A DNA stretch of 64,000 nucleotides, taken from positions 124,001-188,000 of the forward strand of contig NW_027168309.1 in the NCBI RefSeq assembly GCF_040954835.1, in the 5' to 3' direction. The notes beneath the pieces are model-generated. The model ran no database searches. It saw only the letters and a list, made by a program, of their open reading frames with translations, and was not told where the DNA came from. Source of the stretch: Lepisosteus oculatus. Taxonomy: Eukaryota > Chordata > Actinopteri > Semionotiformes > Lepisosteidae. Positions 7,102 through 19,458 of the stretch are shown piece after piece. Numbering within the stretch: the first letter of the stretch is position 1; the number at the start of each line of letters is the position of its first letter. A program made the translations under genes and the position numbers.

Positions 7102-8165
7102 ATTCCGATTTCAACATCATGCCCCCTGAAGGTAGACTGGATTTCTTTGCGAAGCATTCACCTTTTGGACGTTTCAGGAAAGGTGCGTGTCGATGCCAGA
7201 CTTGAAAAGCTTTCCATACAAAGAAACAACATAGTGCTTTTGATTGATGGGAAACGGCAAGAGCGGTTTGAGCAGCTCCGGCCTCTCAACCGCTTTACAA
7301 TGTGATCGGCACCTCGGTAGCCAGTTTAGAAGGCTGAAAAGGATGCTGGAAGCACAGCGACGTTCTAAAACCAGCGCTTGAAAAGCATCTGCATACATAA
7401 AATGTCCATTTCCCCAAAGCTGAATCTGCATCTTCAGAAGATTGTCAGCTATACGTTTTCGTTCTTTGTTTCCTTTTTTTACGACAAGCTTTCGAGAAAT
7501 GAACTGTCTATTGTGATGAAGGCTGCATTAGAAATTGTGCATCTAGCTTAGTTCAATGAAATCGGGAGGTGCACCTGTCTCAAGCGGATGGCTCTTTGCA
7601 GGCACACTACGGAAACCTGCGGGCGCAAGTTGGGAGAAGTGACTCTTGCAGAGTGTTGAGCTTCGAGAAGAGGGCTCCGCTCAGGAAGATATTTCCACAT
7701 GTTGAAGAGTCGCTTTTCGCCCTTTCTTTCCCACATTTTTCCAGTGCGGTTATTGATCGCGTTCAAAATGTTTTCCCAACGTACGTGTTACCTGCAAAAT
7801 CACAGTGAAACTGTTATGCCCAAAAGATTCCTAATAGTTATTGTATTAGAATAGCTCTCCAATTTCTTAGCCTTCGTACACGCAATGTTTAAGGAAACGC
7901 TAGAGTAAATGAAACTGTAAATAGACAGGAGCTCTTCTTAGTTTTCATACAAGTTATGATGGCTGCAGCTCCTATCTGCGTCCGGGTGACCGGAGCCAAG
8001 GGATTATCTGCGGAACCCTTGATTTATCTCTCGGGCAAGGAGCTAGATACGCCCTTTTCATCTCGGTTTGATCACACCTGTGCATTAAAACGCAGTGCTC
8101 GGTACCATCGAGGTGTAAGAGGTTCAAGGATGAGCGGGAAACTTTGTTAATAAGGAGACGGGCAC

Positions 8166-8238
8166 CGCCCAACGTGGGGCTCGAACCCACGACCCTGAGA
8201 TTAAGAGTCTCATGCTCTACCGACTGAGCTAGCCGGGC
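8166..8238 (-). tRNA. tRNA-Lys-CTT: tRNA-Lys (CTT), unit 2
   Basis: Identical by eye to 4047-4119. Confidence 0.97.
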
Positions 8239-9059
8239 GCCGGTGGAGCTGGTGGTTAACTTGTCCCTGTTGACGGCAATTTGACAAGGTATACTTCCTG
8301 GCTTTTCATCATGTGCTGACCGGATTCGAGAGTAGCACACCCTGTTCTTTGTTGATTACTGTACCTCCAGCAGCGCAAATGTCAGTAATCATTGAAATGT
8401 ACGACCTACAATCTCCTCAGCATGCCCGCGTGGACTCCTCAGTGATCATCCTTCTACGTTCTGCTGTAGTTTTCATGCAAGTGAAAACCGTGCTCCAAAT
8501 AACAGCGGCACAGTTGTATCCTGCGGTAAGCATTCTTCTAATTCCATCGTTTTGCTCCAGGTAAAAGGTAGCGCATCATAGTGTTGATATTCCAAGGTTT
8601 CAGAGTCCGTATTGGATGGCTTGGATGCAGACATCGCTCAGAGCTCCCAGTATGATTTTCCCGAGTTCAGTTTTGCAGTGTTTTAGTGCTTTACTACTTC
8701 CAGTGGGCCTTTGAATGCTCTGCTAAGTAGAGACGTGACATAATTACTAATGCGACCGAGTGTGCTGGCTGTTCCTGGTTCGTAATGATTAACGCGAGAA
8801 ATCAATATAAACATAACTGCTTCGATTTCGAGGTTCAGTTGAAGCTTTCAAAGAAACTATCAAAGACCTCAGAACAACCGAAGACACATTTGGTCATCTC
8901 CGTATTGGTGAAGATTAAAGAGTCCCGCAAGTGTCAAGCTTGCACAAACACACACGAGAGAGAAACTCAGGACAGAATTTAAAGAAAGGGAGATGCAGAC
9001 TATTTGAAGGCACTTTGCTAACCCAATGGCATGCTTATGAATCGTGCATAGGACACACG

Positions 9060-9131
9060 TAGCAGAGGATGGTTTCGATCCATCGACCTCTGGATTATGG
9101 GCCCAGCACGCTTCCGCTGCGCCACTCTGCT
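9060..9131 (-). tRNA. tRNA-iMet-CAT: Initiator tRNA-Met (CAT), unit 3, G31-U39 variant
   Basis: Carries the same C39-to-U change as unit 2 (plus-strand A at 9094); otherwise like 822-893. Confidence 0.93.
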
Positions 9132-9410
9132 GACGGCCTCTCTGCGTGTGGCGCACAACTGCTCTTTTTATTTCCTACATAAGTGATGAAAGAGTTGAAA
9201 GTTTCAACGACAAACGCAGACGTCACTTTGAGCGCTTGGTGTTGTAGCACAAATCATCACATGCTGCTCTACACTGGATTATAAAAGCCGACACATTTTC
9301 CAAACATTTTAATGCTGGAGTCACACTGTAGTATTAATAACAGTGCGATACTCGAGGAGCGTAGTGGGATCGCGGTGGCTCATCAGACCGCCCCGGGACC
9401 GGGGGCCCGC

Positions 9411-9493
9411 GTCAGGATGGCCGAGCGGTCTAAGGCGCTGCGTTCAGGTCGCAGTCTCCCCTGGAGGCGTGGGTTCGAATCCCACTCCTGACA
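9411..9493 (+). tRNA. tRNA-Leu-CAG: tRNA-Leu (CAG), unit 3
   Basis: Identical by eye to 1173-1255. Confidence 0.97.
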
Positions 9494-9844
9494 AAAAGCT
9501 TGCTCAGTGCCGTCTCCAGTCGGGTGCAAATGGGTGAAGCAGCCTGACGCAGGGAACGTGCGCCGATAGGCGTAGGTGTATCCCCTGCCTCTTCCGATTT
9601 AGCTCGTGCTCCATAGGATGGAAGCGGATGCTCTGGCTTTTTGACTCGAATATAACCTGATCACAACAGAAGGCCGTGCAGCCCAGTGCTGGTTTAAGAA
9701 TGCCTCGTGTCTTCAGGCCCCTATTCCTTCAGGTTACCCCTTTGGAATAGTCGTCCGAAAAAGACGGGAAAGGAAAAGCATGTAAGCTCCCACACACTGC
9801 GTTAGCATTAGCGGTTGGAATCTGATGGGAGAAAAGCAACCTGG

Positions 9845-9916
9845 CTCGCCGTCAAGCAATCCATCCCTGGTCTCCCACGTGACAGGCGGGGATACGCACC
9901 ACTATACTAACGAGGA
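9845..9916 (-). pseudogene. tRNA-Asp (GTC) pseudogene, unit 3
   Basis: Same sequence and lesions as 1607-1678. Confidence 0.88.
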
Positions 9917-10327
9917 GCGCTTGCTTGGCGCTTGAAGACACTTCCTCTTGCGGCTACTACTGTTTCCGGTTTCGTCTTTTCTTTTCATTCCTCCCAGAGG
10001 AGCGCATGAAAACGTTTCCATCTGCGCCATCCTCACCCCTCCAATGCTATGGTCCCTGCTCCTCCTGGTGCACTGCAAACACTCATTCAGCCGGTTCTTT
10101 CAGTTTGAATAATTAGGTCTTCAAAGGCTGGAAGTAGGGCGCAAAAGACATGCCAATGCCAAAAGCGTGGCTGTGTGCTTCCAGCTGTGAAATGTCACTG
10201 GTGGATGTTGAAGACATTACTTCCAAGGCAGCAGGTCCAAGCGATTTAGCGTTTGTACAAGAAGCAGGAAGAGAGAAACGGCACTCCGCCTTTTTCTGGG
10301 CAGGCCGAAGCGACAGGAGAAGGGCGC

Positions 10328-10409
10328 CGTAGTGGGCAGGATTCGAGCCGACGCGGGGAGACCCCAATGGCTTTCTAGCCCATCGCCTTAACCGCTCGGC
10401 CACGACTAC
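10328..10409 (-). pseudogene. tRNA-Ser (AGA), probable pseudogene, unit 3
   Basis: Same as 2090-2171. Confidence 0.8.
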
Positions 10410-11166
10410 AGGGAGCGCCGCCGCCGCCGGCTTGCGATCATTTAACACGGAGGGCGAGGCGGCGGCGGTAACCTTTTTCAATGTCGCTCTCCGCTTCCCC
10501 CCAAAAAAAAGCCAAATGACATGCTAGCACTCGGACACCCTTCAGAAGACTGAAGGGTGGCTTAAAGCTGGAAGGATTAGGTCTCCCCGTTCCGACGCGA
10601 CAATCGAACTTCCTTAGGCAGAGAGAAAGCAACATCGAGGAGCGTCAACAAGACTTTAGAAGCTGCGCCACACGCCACTTTCAGTCGCAGTCACAGCAGT
10701 TTTAAAGGCAGGAATCGCCTTTGCGAACGCCATGAGAAACAGAACGCAAGCTCAGGTCCTGCGGTTTAACAAACAGCCACGGCTTTCATGCGACTGGACA
10801 TTTCTTTTCTGGAGCGAATTCACTTTCAACTTCAAGAAATTCACACAACTTGCGAAATACGAAATACAAATCTGGCTCATCGCTGCACAAGAAATACCGC
10901 CGGCTGGCAAGAAAATGACAACGGTGTTTTTCCTTAACGAAAAACTTCCCATGGAGAAAAACAACGGCTGTGCGTCTCTGTCGGCTTGATTCAGTTTAAT
11001 GCAAGTATTCATTCTCCTCCTGGAAAATACAGCTTGCGAAAGATGAAATACAATTCTTGGCTTTTCTGGGTGAGTGCAGAAGAAATCCTGCCGGCTGGCA
11101 GAAGAATTCCAGCCTTTTTTACTCTTTAACCAGAAACTTGCGAATGATACAAAGCAAGCGGGGTGC

Positions 11167-11220
11167 GTTTCTGTGCAGCTGTTAACTGAACAGCTGCTGC
11201 TTCAAGCCCACCCAGGGCTC
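11167..11220 (+). pseudogene. tRNA-Asn relic, unit 3
   Basis: Same as the relic at 2929-2982. Confidence 0.75.
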
Positions 11221-12284
11221 ATTCCGATTTCAACATCATGCCCCCTGAAGGTAGACTGGATTTCTTTGCGAAGCATTCACCTTTTGGACGTTTCAGGAAA
11301 GGTGCGTGTCGATGCCAGACTTGAAAAGCTTTCCATACAAAGAAACAACATAGTGCTTTTGATTGATGGGAAACGGCAAGAGCGGTTTGAGCAGCTCCGG
11401 CCTCTCAACCGCTTTACAATGTGATCGGCACCTCGGTAGCCAGTTTAGAAGGCTGAAAAGGATGCTGGAAGCACAGCGACGTTCTAAAACCAGCGCTTGA
11501 AAAGCATCTGCATACATAAAATGTCCATTTCCCCAAAGCTGAATCTGCATCTTCAGAAGATTGTCAGCTATACGTTTTCGTTCTTTGTTTCCTTTTTTTA
11601 CGACAAGCTTTCGAGAAATGAACTGTCTATTGTGATGAAGGCTGCATTAGAAATTGTGCATCTAGCTTAGTTCAATGAAATCGGGAGGTGCACCTGTCTC
11701 AAGCGGATGGCTCTTTGCAGGCACACTACGGAAACCTGCGGGCGCAAGTTGGGAGAAGTGACTCTTGCAGAGTGTTGAGCTTCGAGAAGAGGGCTCCGCT
11801 CAGGAAGATATTTCCACATGTTGAAGAGTCGCTTTTCGCCCTTTCTTTCCCACATTTTTCCAGTGCGGTTATTGATCGCGTTCAAAATGTTTTCCCAACG
11901 TACGTGTTACCTGCAAAATCACAGTGAAACTGTTATGCCCAAAAGATTCCTAATAGTTATTGTATTAGAATAGCTCTCCAATTTCTTAGCCTTCGTACAC
12001 GCAATGTTTAAGGAAACGCTAGAGTAAATGAAACTGTAAATAGACAGGAGCTCTTCTTAGTTTTCATACAAGTTATGATGGCTGCAGCTCCTATCTGCGT
12101 CCGGGTGACCGGAGCCAAGGGATTATCTGCGGAACCCTTGATTTATCTCTCGGGCAAGGAGCTAGATACGCCCTTTTCATCTCGGTTTGATCACACCTGT
12201 GCATTAAAACGCAGTGCTCGGTACCATCGAGGTGTAAGAGGTTCAAGGATGAGCGGGAAACTTTGTTAATAAGGAGACGGGCAC

Positions 12285-12357
12285 CGCCCAACGTGGGGCT
12301 CGAACCCACGACCCTGAGATTAAGAGTCTCATGCTCTACCGACTGAGCTAGCCGGGC
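12285..12357 (-). tRNA. tRNA-Lys-CTT: tRNA-Lys (CTT), unit 3
   Basis: Identical by eye to 4047-4119. Confidence 0.97.
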
Positions 12358-13178
12358 GCCGGTGGAGCTGGTGGTTAACTTGTCCCTGTTGACGGCAATT
12401 TGACAAGGTATACTTCCTGGCTTTTCATCATGTGCTGACCGGATTCGAGAGTAGCACACCCTGTTCTTTGTTGATTACTGTACCTCCAGCAGCGCAAATG
12501 TCAGTAATCATTGAAATGTACGACCTACAGTCTCCTCAGCATGCCCGCGTGGACTCCTCAGTGATCATCCTTCTACGTTCTGCTGTAGTTTTCATGCAAG
12601 TGAAAACCGTGCTCCAAATAACAGCGGCACAGTTGTATCCTGCGGTAAGCATTCTTCTAATTCCATCGTTTTGCTCCAGGTAAAAGGTAGCGCATCATAG
12701 TGTTGATATTCCAAGGTTTCAGAGTCCGTATTGGATGGCTTGGATGCAGACATCGCTCAGAGCTCCCAGTATGATTTTCCCGAGTTCAGTTTTGCAGTGT
12801 TTTAGTGCTTTACTACTTCCAGTGGGCCTTTGAATGCTCTGCTAAGTAGAGACGTGACATAATTACTAATGCGACCGAGTGTGCTGGCTGTTCCTGGTTC
12901 GTAATGATTAACGCGAGAAATCAATATAAACATAACTGCTTCGATTTCGAGGTTCAGTTGAAGCTTTCAAAGAAACTATCAAAGACCTCAGAACAACCGA
13001 AGACACATTTGGTCATCTCCGTATTGGTGAAGATTAAAGAGTCCCGCAAGTGTCAAGCTTGCACAAACACACACGAGAGAGAAACTCAGGACAGAATTTA
13101 AAGAAAGGGAGATGCAGACTATTTGAAGGCACTTTGCTAACCCAATGGCATGCTTATGAATCGTGCATAGGACACACG

Positions 13179-13250
13179 TAGCAGAGGATGGTTTCGATCC
13201 ATCGACCTCTGGGTTATGGGCCCAGCACGCTTCCGCTGCGCCACTCTGCT
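13179..13250 (-). tRNA. tRNA-iMet-CAT: Initiator tRNA-Met (CAT), unit 4
   Basis: Canonical form with all three anticodon-stem G-C pairs, like 822-893. Confidence 0.97.
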
Positions 13251-13529
13251 GACGGCCTCTCTGCGTGTGGCGCACAACTGCTCTTTTTATTTCCTACATA
13301 AGTGATGAAAGAGTTGAAAGTTTCAACGACAAACGCAGACGTCACTTTGAGCGCTTGGTGTTGTAGCACAAATCATCACATGCTGCTCTACACTGGATTA
13401 TAAAAGCCGACACATTTTCCAAACATTTTAATGCTGGAGTCACACTGTAGTATTAATAACAGTGCGATACTCGAGGAGCGTAGTGGGATCGCGGTGGCTC
13501 ATCAGACCGCCCCGGGACAGGGGGCCCGC

Positions 13530-13612
13530 GTCAGGATGGCCGAGCGGTCTAAGGCGCTGCGTTCAGGTCGCAGTCTCCCCTGGAGGCGTGGGTTCGAATC
13601 CCACTCCTGACA
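13530..13612 (+). tRNA. tRNA-Leu-CAG: tRNA-Leu (CAG), unit 4
   Basis: Gene identical by eye to 1173-1255. The base 11 nt upstream is A here and in all later units. Confidence 0.97.
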
Positions 13613-13963
13613 AAAAGCTTGCTCAGTGCCGTCTCCAGTCGGGTGCAAATGGGTGAAGCAGCCTGACGCAGGGAACGTGCGCCGATAGGCGTAGGTGTAT
13701 CCCCTGCCTCTTCCGATTTAGCTCGTGCTCCATAGGATGGAAGCGGATGCTCTGGCTTTTTGACTCGAATATAACCTGATCACAACAGAAGGCCGTGCAG
13801 CCCAGTGCTGGTTTAAGAATGCCTCGTGTCTTCAGGCCCCTATTCCTTCAGGTTACCCCTTTGGAATAGTCGTCCGAAAAAGACGGGAAAGGAAAAGCAT
13901 GTAAGCTCCCACACACTGCGTTAGCATTAGCGGTTGGAATCTGATGGGAGAAAAGCAACCTGG

Positions 13964-14035
13964 CTCGCCGTCAAGCAATCCATCCCTGGTCTCCCACGTG
14001 ACAGGCGGGGATACGCACCACTATACTAACGAGGA
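13964..14035 (-). pseudogene. tRNA-Asp (GTC) pseudogene, unit 4
   Basis: Same sequence and lesions as 1607-1678. Confidence 0.88.
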
Positions 14036-14446
14036 GCGCTTGCTTGGCGCTTGAAGACACTTCCTCTTGCGGCTACTACTGTTTCCGGTTTCGTCTTTTC
14101 TTTTCATTCCTCCCAGAGGAGCGCATGAAAACGTTTCCATCTGCGCCATCCTCACCCCTCCAATGCTATGGTCCCTGCTCCTCCTGGTGCACTGCAAACA
14201 CTCATTCAGCCGGTTCTTTCAGTTTGAATAATTAGGTCTTCAAAGGCTGGAAGTAGGGCGCAAAAGACATGCCAATGCCAAAAGCGTGGCTGTGTGCTTC
14301 CAGCTGTGAAATGTCACTGGTGGATGTTGAAGACATTACTTCCAAGGCAGCAGGTCCAAGCGATTTAGCGTTTGTACAAGAAGCAGGAAGAGAGAAACGG
14401 CACTCCGCCTTTTTCTGGGCAGGCCGAAGCGACAGGAGAAGGGCGC

Positions 14447-14528
14447 CGTAGTGGGCAGGATTCGAGCCGACGCGGGGAGACCCCAATGGCTTTCTAGCCC
14501 ATCGCCTTAACCGCTCGGCCACGACTAC
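14447..14528 (-). pseudogene. tRNA-Ser (AGA), probable pseudogene, unit 4
   Basis: Same as 2090-2171. Confidence 0.8.
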
Positions 14529-15285
14529 AGGGAGCGCCGCCGCCGCCGGCTTGCGATCATTTAACACGGAGGGCGAGGCGGCGGCGGTAACCTTTTTCAA
14601 TGTCGCTCTCCGCTTCCCCCCAAAAAAAAGCCAAATGACATGCTAGCACTCGGACACCCTTCAGAAGACTGAAGGGTGGCTTAAAGCTGGAAGGATTAGG
14701 TCTCCCCGTTCCGACGCGACAATCGAACTTCCTTAGGCAGAGAGAAAGCAACATCGAGGAGCGTCAACAAGACTTTAGAAGCTGCGCCACACGCCACTTT
14801 CAGTCGCAGTCACAGCAGTTTTAAAGGCAGGAATCGCCTTTGCGAACGCCATGAGAAACAGAACGCAAGCTCAGGTCCTGCGGTTTAACAAACAGCCACG
14901 GCTTTCATGCGACTGGACATTTCTTTTCTGGAGCGAATTCACTTTCAACTTCAAGAAATTCACACAACTTGCGAAATACGAAATACAAATCTGGCTCATC
15001 GCTGCACAAGAAATACCGCCGGCTGGCAAGAAAATGACAACGGTGTTTTTCCTTAACGAAAAACTTCCCATGGAGAAAAACAACGGCTGTGCGTCTCTGT
15101 CGGCTTGATTCAGTTTAATGCAAGTATTCATTCTCCTCCTGGAAAATACAGCTTGCGAAAGATGAAATACAATTCTTGGCTTTTCTGGGTGAGTGCAGAA
15201 GAAATCCTGCCGGCTGGCAGAAGAATTCCAGCCTTTTTTACTCTTTAACCAGAAACTTGCGAATGATACAAAGCAAGCGGGGTGC

Positions 15286-15339
15286 GTTTCTGTGCAGCTG
15301 TTAACTGAACAGCTGCTGCTTCAAGCCCACCCAGGGCTC
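15286..15339 (+). pseudogene. tRNA-Asn relic, unit 4
   Basis: Same as the relic at 2929-2982. Confidence 0.75.
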
Positions 15340-16403
15340 ATTCCGATTTCAACATCATGCCCCCTGAAGGTAGACTGGATTTCTTTGCGAAGCATTCACC
15401 TTTTGGACGTTTCAGGAAAGGTGCGTGTCGATGCCAGACTTGAAAAGCTTTCCATACAAAGAAACAACATAGTGCTTTTGATTGATGGGAAACGGCAAGA
15501 GCGGTTTGAGCAGCTCCGGCCTCTCAACCGCTTTACAATGTGATCGGCACCTCGGTAGCCAGTTTAGAAGGCTGAAAAGGATGCTGGAAGCACAGCGACG
15601 TTCTAAAACCAGCGCTTGAAAAGCATCTGCATACATAAAATGTCCATTTCCCCAAAGCTGAATCTGCATCTTCAGAAGATTGTCAGCTATACGTTTTCGT
15701 TCTTTGTTTCCTTTTTTTACGACAAGCTTTCGAGAAATGAACTGTCTATTGTGATGAAGGCTGCATTAGAAATTGTGCATCTAGCTTAGTTCAATGAAAT
15801 CGGGAGGTGCACCTGTCTCAAGCGGATGGCTCTTTGCAGGCACACTACGGAAACCTGCGGGCGCAAGTTGGGAGAAGTGACTCTTGCAGAGTGTTGAGCT
15901 TCGAGAAGAGGGCTCCGCTCAGGAAGATATTTCCACATGTTGAAGAGTCGCTTTTCGCCCTTTCTTTCCCACATTTTTCCAGTGCGGTTATTGATCGCGT
16001 TCAAAATGTTTTCCCAACGTACGTGTTACCTGCAAAATCACAGTGAAACTGTTATGCCCAAAAGATTCCTAATAGTTATTGTATTAGAATAGCTCTCCAA
16101 TTTCTTAGCCTTCGTACACGCAATGTTTAAGGAAACGCTAGAGTAAATGAAACTGTAAATAGACAGGAGCTCTTCTTAGTTTTCATACAAGTTATGATGG
16201 CTGCAGCTCCTATCTGCGTCCGGGTGACCGGAGCCAAGGGATTATCTGCGGAACCCTTGATTTATCTCTCGGGCAAGGAGCTAGATACGCCCTTTTCATC
16301 TCGGTTTGATCACACCTGTGCATTAAAACGCAGTGCTCGGTACCATCGAGGTGTAAGAGGTTCAAGGATGAGCGGGAAACTTTGTTAATAAGGAGACGGG
16401 CAC

Positions 16404-16476
16404 CGCCCAACGTGGGGCTCGAACCCACGACCCTGAGATTAAGAGTCTCATGCTCTACCGACTGAGCTAGCCGGGC
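16404..16476 (-). tRNA. tRNA-Lys-CTT: tRNA-Lys (CTT), unit 4
   Basis: Identical by eye to 4047-4119. Confidence 0.97.
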
Positions 16477-17297
16477 GCCGGTGGAGCTGGTGGTTAACTT
16501 GTCCCTGTTGACGGCAATTTGACAAGGTATACTTCCTGGCTTTTCATCATGTGCTGACCGGATTCGAGAGTAGCACACCCTGTTCTTTGTTGATTACTGT
16601 ACCTCCAGCAGCGCAAATGTCAGTAATCATTGAAATGTACGACCTACAATCTCCTCAGCATGCCCGCGTGGACTCCTCAGTGATCATCCTTCTACGTTCT
16701 GCTGTAGTTTTCATGCAAGTGAAAACCGTGCTCCAAATAACAGCGGCACAGTTGTATCCTGCGGTAAGCATTCTTCTAATTCCATCGTTTTGCTCCAGGT
16801 AAAAGGTAGCGCATCATAGTGTTGATATTCCAAGGTTTCAGAGTCCGTATTGGATGGCTTGGATGCAGACATCGCTCAGAGCTCCCAGTATGATTTTCCC
16901 GAGTTCAGTTTTGCAGTGTTTTAGTGCTTTACTACTTCCAGTGGGCCTTTGAATGCTCTGCTAAGTAGAGACGTGACATAATTACTAATGCGACCGAGTG
17001 TGCTGGCTGTTCCTGGTTCGTAATGATTAACGCGAGAAATCAATATAAACATAACTGCTTCGATTTCGAGGTTCAGTTGAAGCTTTCAAAGAAACTATCA
17101 AAGACCTCAGAACAACCGAAGACACATTTGGTCATCTCCGTATTGGTGAAGATTAAAGAGTCCCGCAAGTGTCAAGCTTGCACAAACACACACGAGAGAG
17201 AAACTCAGGACAGAATTTAAAGAAAGGGAGATGCAGACTATTTGAAGGCACTTTGCTAACCCAATGGCATGCTTATGAATCGTGCATAGGACACACG

Positions 17298-17369
17298 TAG
17301 CAGAGGATGGTTTCGATCCATCGACCTCTGGGTTATGGGCCCAGCACGCTTCCGCTGCGCCACTCTGCT
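17298..17369 (-). tRNA. tRNA-iMet-CAT: Initiator tRNA-Met (CAT), unit 5
   Basis: Canonical form, identical by eye to 822-893. Confidence 0.97.
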
Positions 17370-17648
17370 GACGGCCTCTCTGCGTGTGGCGCACAACTGC
17401 TCTTTTTATTTCCTACATAAGTGATGAAAGAGTTGAAAGTTTCAACGACAAACGCAGACGTCACTTTGAGCGCTTGGTGTTGTAGCACAAATCATCACAT
17501 GCTGCTCTACACTGGATTATAAAAGCCGACACATTTTCCAAACATTTTAATGCTGGAGTCACACTGTAGTATTAATAACAGTGCGATACTCGAGGAGCGT
17601 AGTGGGATCGCGGTGGCTCATCAGACCGCCCCGGGACAGGGGGCCCGC

Positions 17649-17731
17649 GTCAGGATGGCCGAGCGGTCTAAGGCGCTGCGTTCAGGTCGCAGTCTCCCCT
17701 GGAGGCGTGGGTTCGAATCCCACTCCTGACA
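17649..17731 (+). tRNA. tRNA-Leu-CAG: tRNA-Leu (CAG), unit 5
   Basis: Identical by eye to 1173-1255. Confidence 0.97.
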
Positions 17732-18082
17732 AAAAGCTTGCTCAGTGCCGTCTCCAGTCGGGTGCAAATGGGTGAAGCAGCCTGACGCAGGGAACGTGCG
17801 CCGATAGGCGTAGGTGTATCCCCTGCCTCTTCCGATTTAGCTCGTGCTCCATAGGATGGAAGCGGATGCTCTGGCTTTTTGACTCGAATATAACCTGATC
17901 ACAACAGAAGGCCGTGCAGCCCAGTGCTGGTTTAAGAATGCCTCGTGTCTTCAGGCCCCTATTCCTTCAGGTTACCCCTTTGGAATAGTCGTCCGAAAAA
18001 GACGGGAAAGGAAAAGCATGTAAGCTCCCACACACTGCGTTAGCATTAGCGGTTGGAATCTGATGGGAGAAAAGCAACCTGG

Positions 18083-18154
18083 CTCGCCGTCAAGCAATCC
18101 ATCCCTGGTCTCCCACGTGACAGGCGGGGATACGCACCACTATACTAACGAGGA
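18083..18154 (-). pseudogene. tRNA-Asp (GTC) pseudogene, unit 5
   Basis: Same sequence and lesions as 1607-1678. Confidence 0.88.
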
Positions 18155-18565
18155 GCGCTTGCTTGGCGCTTGAAGACACTTCCTCTTGCGGCTACTACTG
18201 TTTCCGGTTTCGTCTTTTCTTTTCATTCCTCCCAGAGGAGCGCATGAAAACGTTTCCATCTGCGCCATCCTCACCCCTCCAATGCTATGGTCCCTGCTCC
18301 TCCTGGTGCACTGCAAACACTCATTCAGCCGGTTCTTTCAGTTTGAATAATTAGGTCTTCAAAGGCTGGAAGTAGGGCGCAAAAGACATGCCAATGCCAA
18401 AAGCGTGGCTGTGTGCTTCCAGCTGTGAAATGTCACTGGTGGATGTTGAAGACATTACTTCCAAGGCAGCAGGTCCAAGCGATTTAGCGTTTGTACAAGA
18501 AGCAGGAAGAGAGAAACGGCACTCCGCCTTTTTCTGGGCAGGCCGAAGCGACAGGAGAAGGGCGC

Positions 18566-18647
18566 CGTAGTGGGCAGGATTCGAGCCGACGCGGGGAGAC
18601 CCCAATGGCTTTCTAGCCCATCGCCTTAACCGCTCGGCCACGACTAC
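18566..18647 (-). pseudogene. tRNA-Ser (AGA), probable pseudogene, unit 5
   Basis: Same as 2090-2171. Confidence 0.8.
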
Positions 18648-19404
18648 AGGGAGCGCCGCCGCCGCCGGCTTGCGATCATTTAACACGGAGGGCGAGGCGG
18701 CGGCGGTAACCTTTTTCAATGTCGCTCTCCGCTTCCCCCCAAAAAAAAGCCAAATGACATGCTAGCACTCGGACACCCTTCAGAAGACTGAAGGGTGGCT
18801 TAAAGCTGGAAGGATTAGGTCTCCCCGTTCCGACGCGACAATCGAACTTCCTTAGGCAGAGAGAAAGCAACATCGAGGAGCGTCAACAAGACTTTAGAAG
18901 CTGCGCCACACGCCACTTTCAGTCGCAGTCACAGCAGTTTTAAAGGCAGGAATCGCCTTTGCGAACGCCATGAGAAACAGAACGCAAGCTCAGGTCCTGC
19001 GGTTTAACAAACAGCCACGGCTTTCATGCGACTGGACATTTCTTTTCTGGAGCGAATTCACTTTCAACTTCAAGAAATTCACACAACTTGCGAAATACGA
19101 AATACAAATCTGGCTCATCGCTGCACAAGAAATACCGCCGGCTGGCAAGAAAATGACAACGGTGTTTTTCCTTAACGAAAAACTTCCCATGGAGAAAAAC
19201 AACGGCTGTGCGTCTCTGTCGGCTTGATTCAGTTTAATGCAAGTATTCATTCTCCTCCTGGAAAATACAGCTTGCGAAAGATGAAATACAATTCTTGGCT
19301 TTTCTGGGTGAGTGCAGAAGAAATCCTGCCGGCTGGCAGAAGAATTCCAGCCTTTTTTACTCTTTAACCAGAAACTTGCGAATGATACAAAGCAAGCGGG
19401 GTGC

Positions 19405-19458
19405 GTTTCTGTGCAGCTGTTAACTGAACAGCTGCTGCTTCAAGCCCACCCAGGGCTC
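19405..19458 (+). pseudogene. tRNA-Asn relic, unit 5
   Basis: Same as the relic at 2929-2982. Confidence 0.75.

Larger units (their letters stand above)
4120..8238 (+). repeat. Tandem tDNA unit 2
   Basis: Full 4,119-bp unit. Differences noticed: A at 4975 inside the initiator tRNA gene, shared only with unit 3, and the units 1-3 form (C) at offset 1162. Confidence 0.98.
8239..12357 (+). repeat. Tandem tDNA unit 3
   Basis: Full unit. It shares with unit 2 the A variant in iMet (9094) and keeps C at offset 1162, so it is the last member of the left-hand variant block. Confidence 0.98.
12358..16476 (+). repeat. Tandem tDNA unit 4
   Basis: Full unit and the first with A at offset 1162. It carries G at 12530 (offset 173), a variant seen again only in units 8 and 12. 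Confidence 0.98.
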
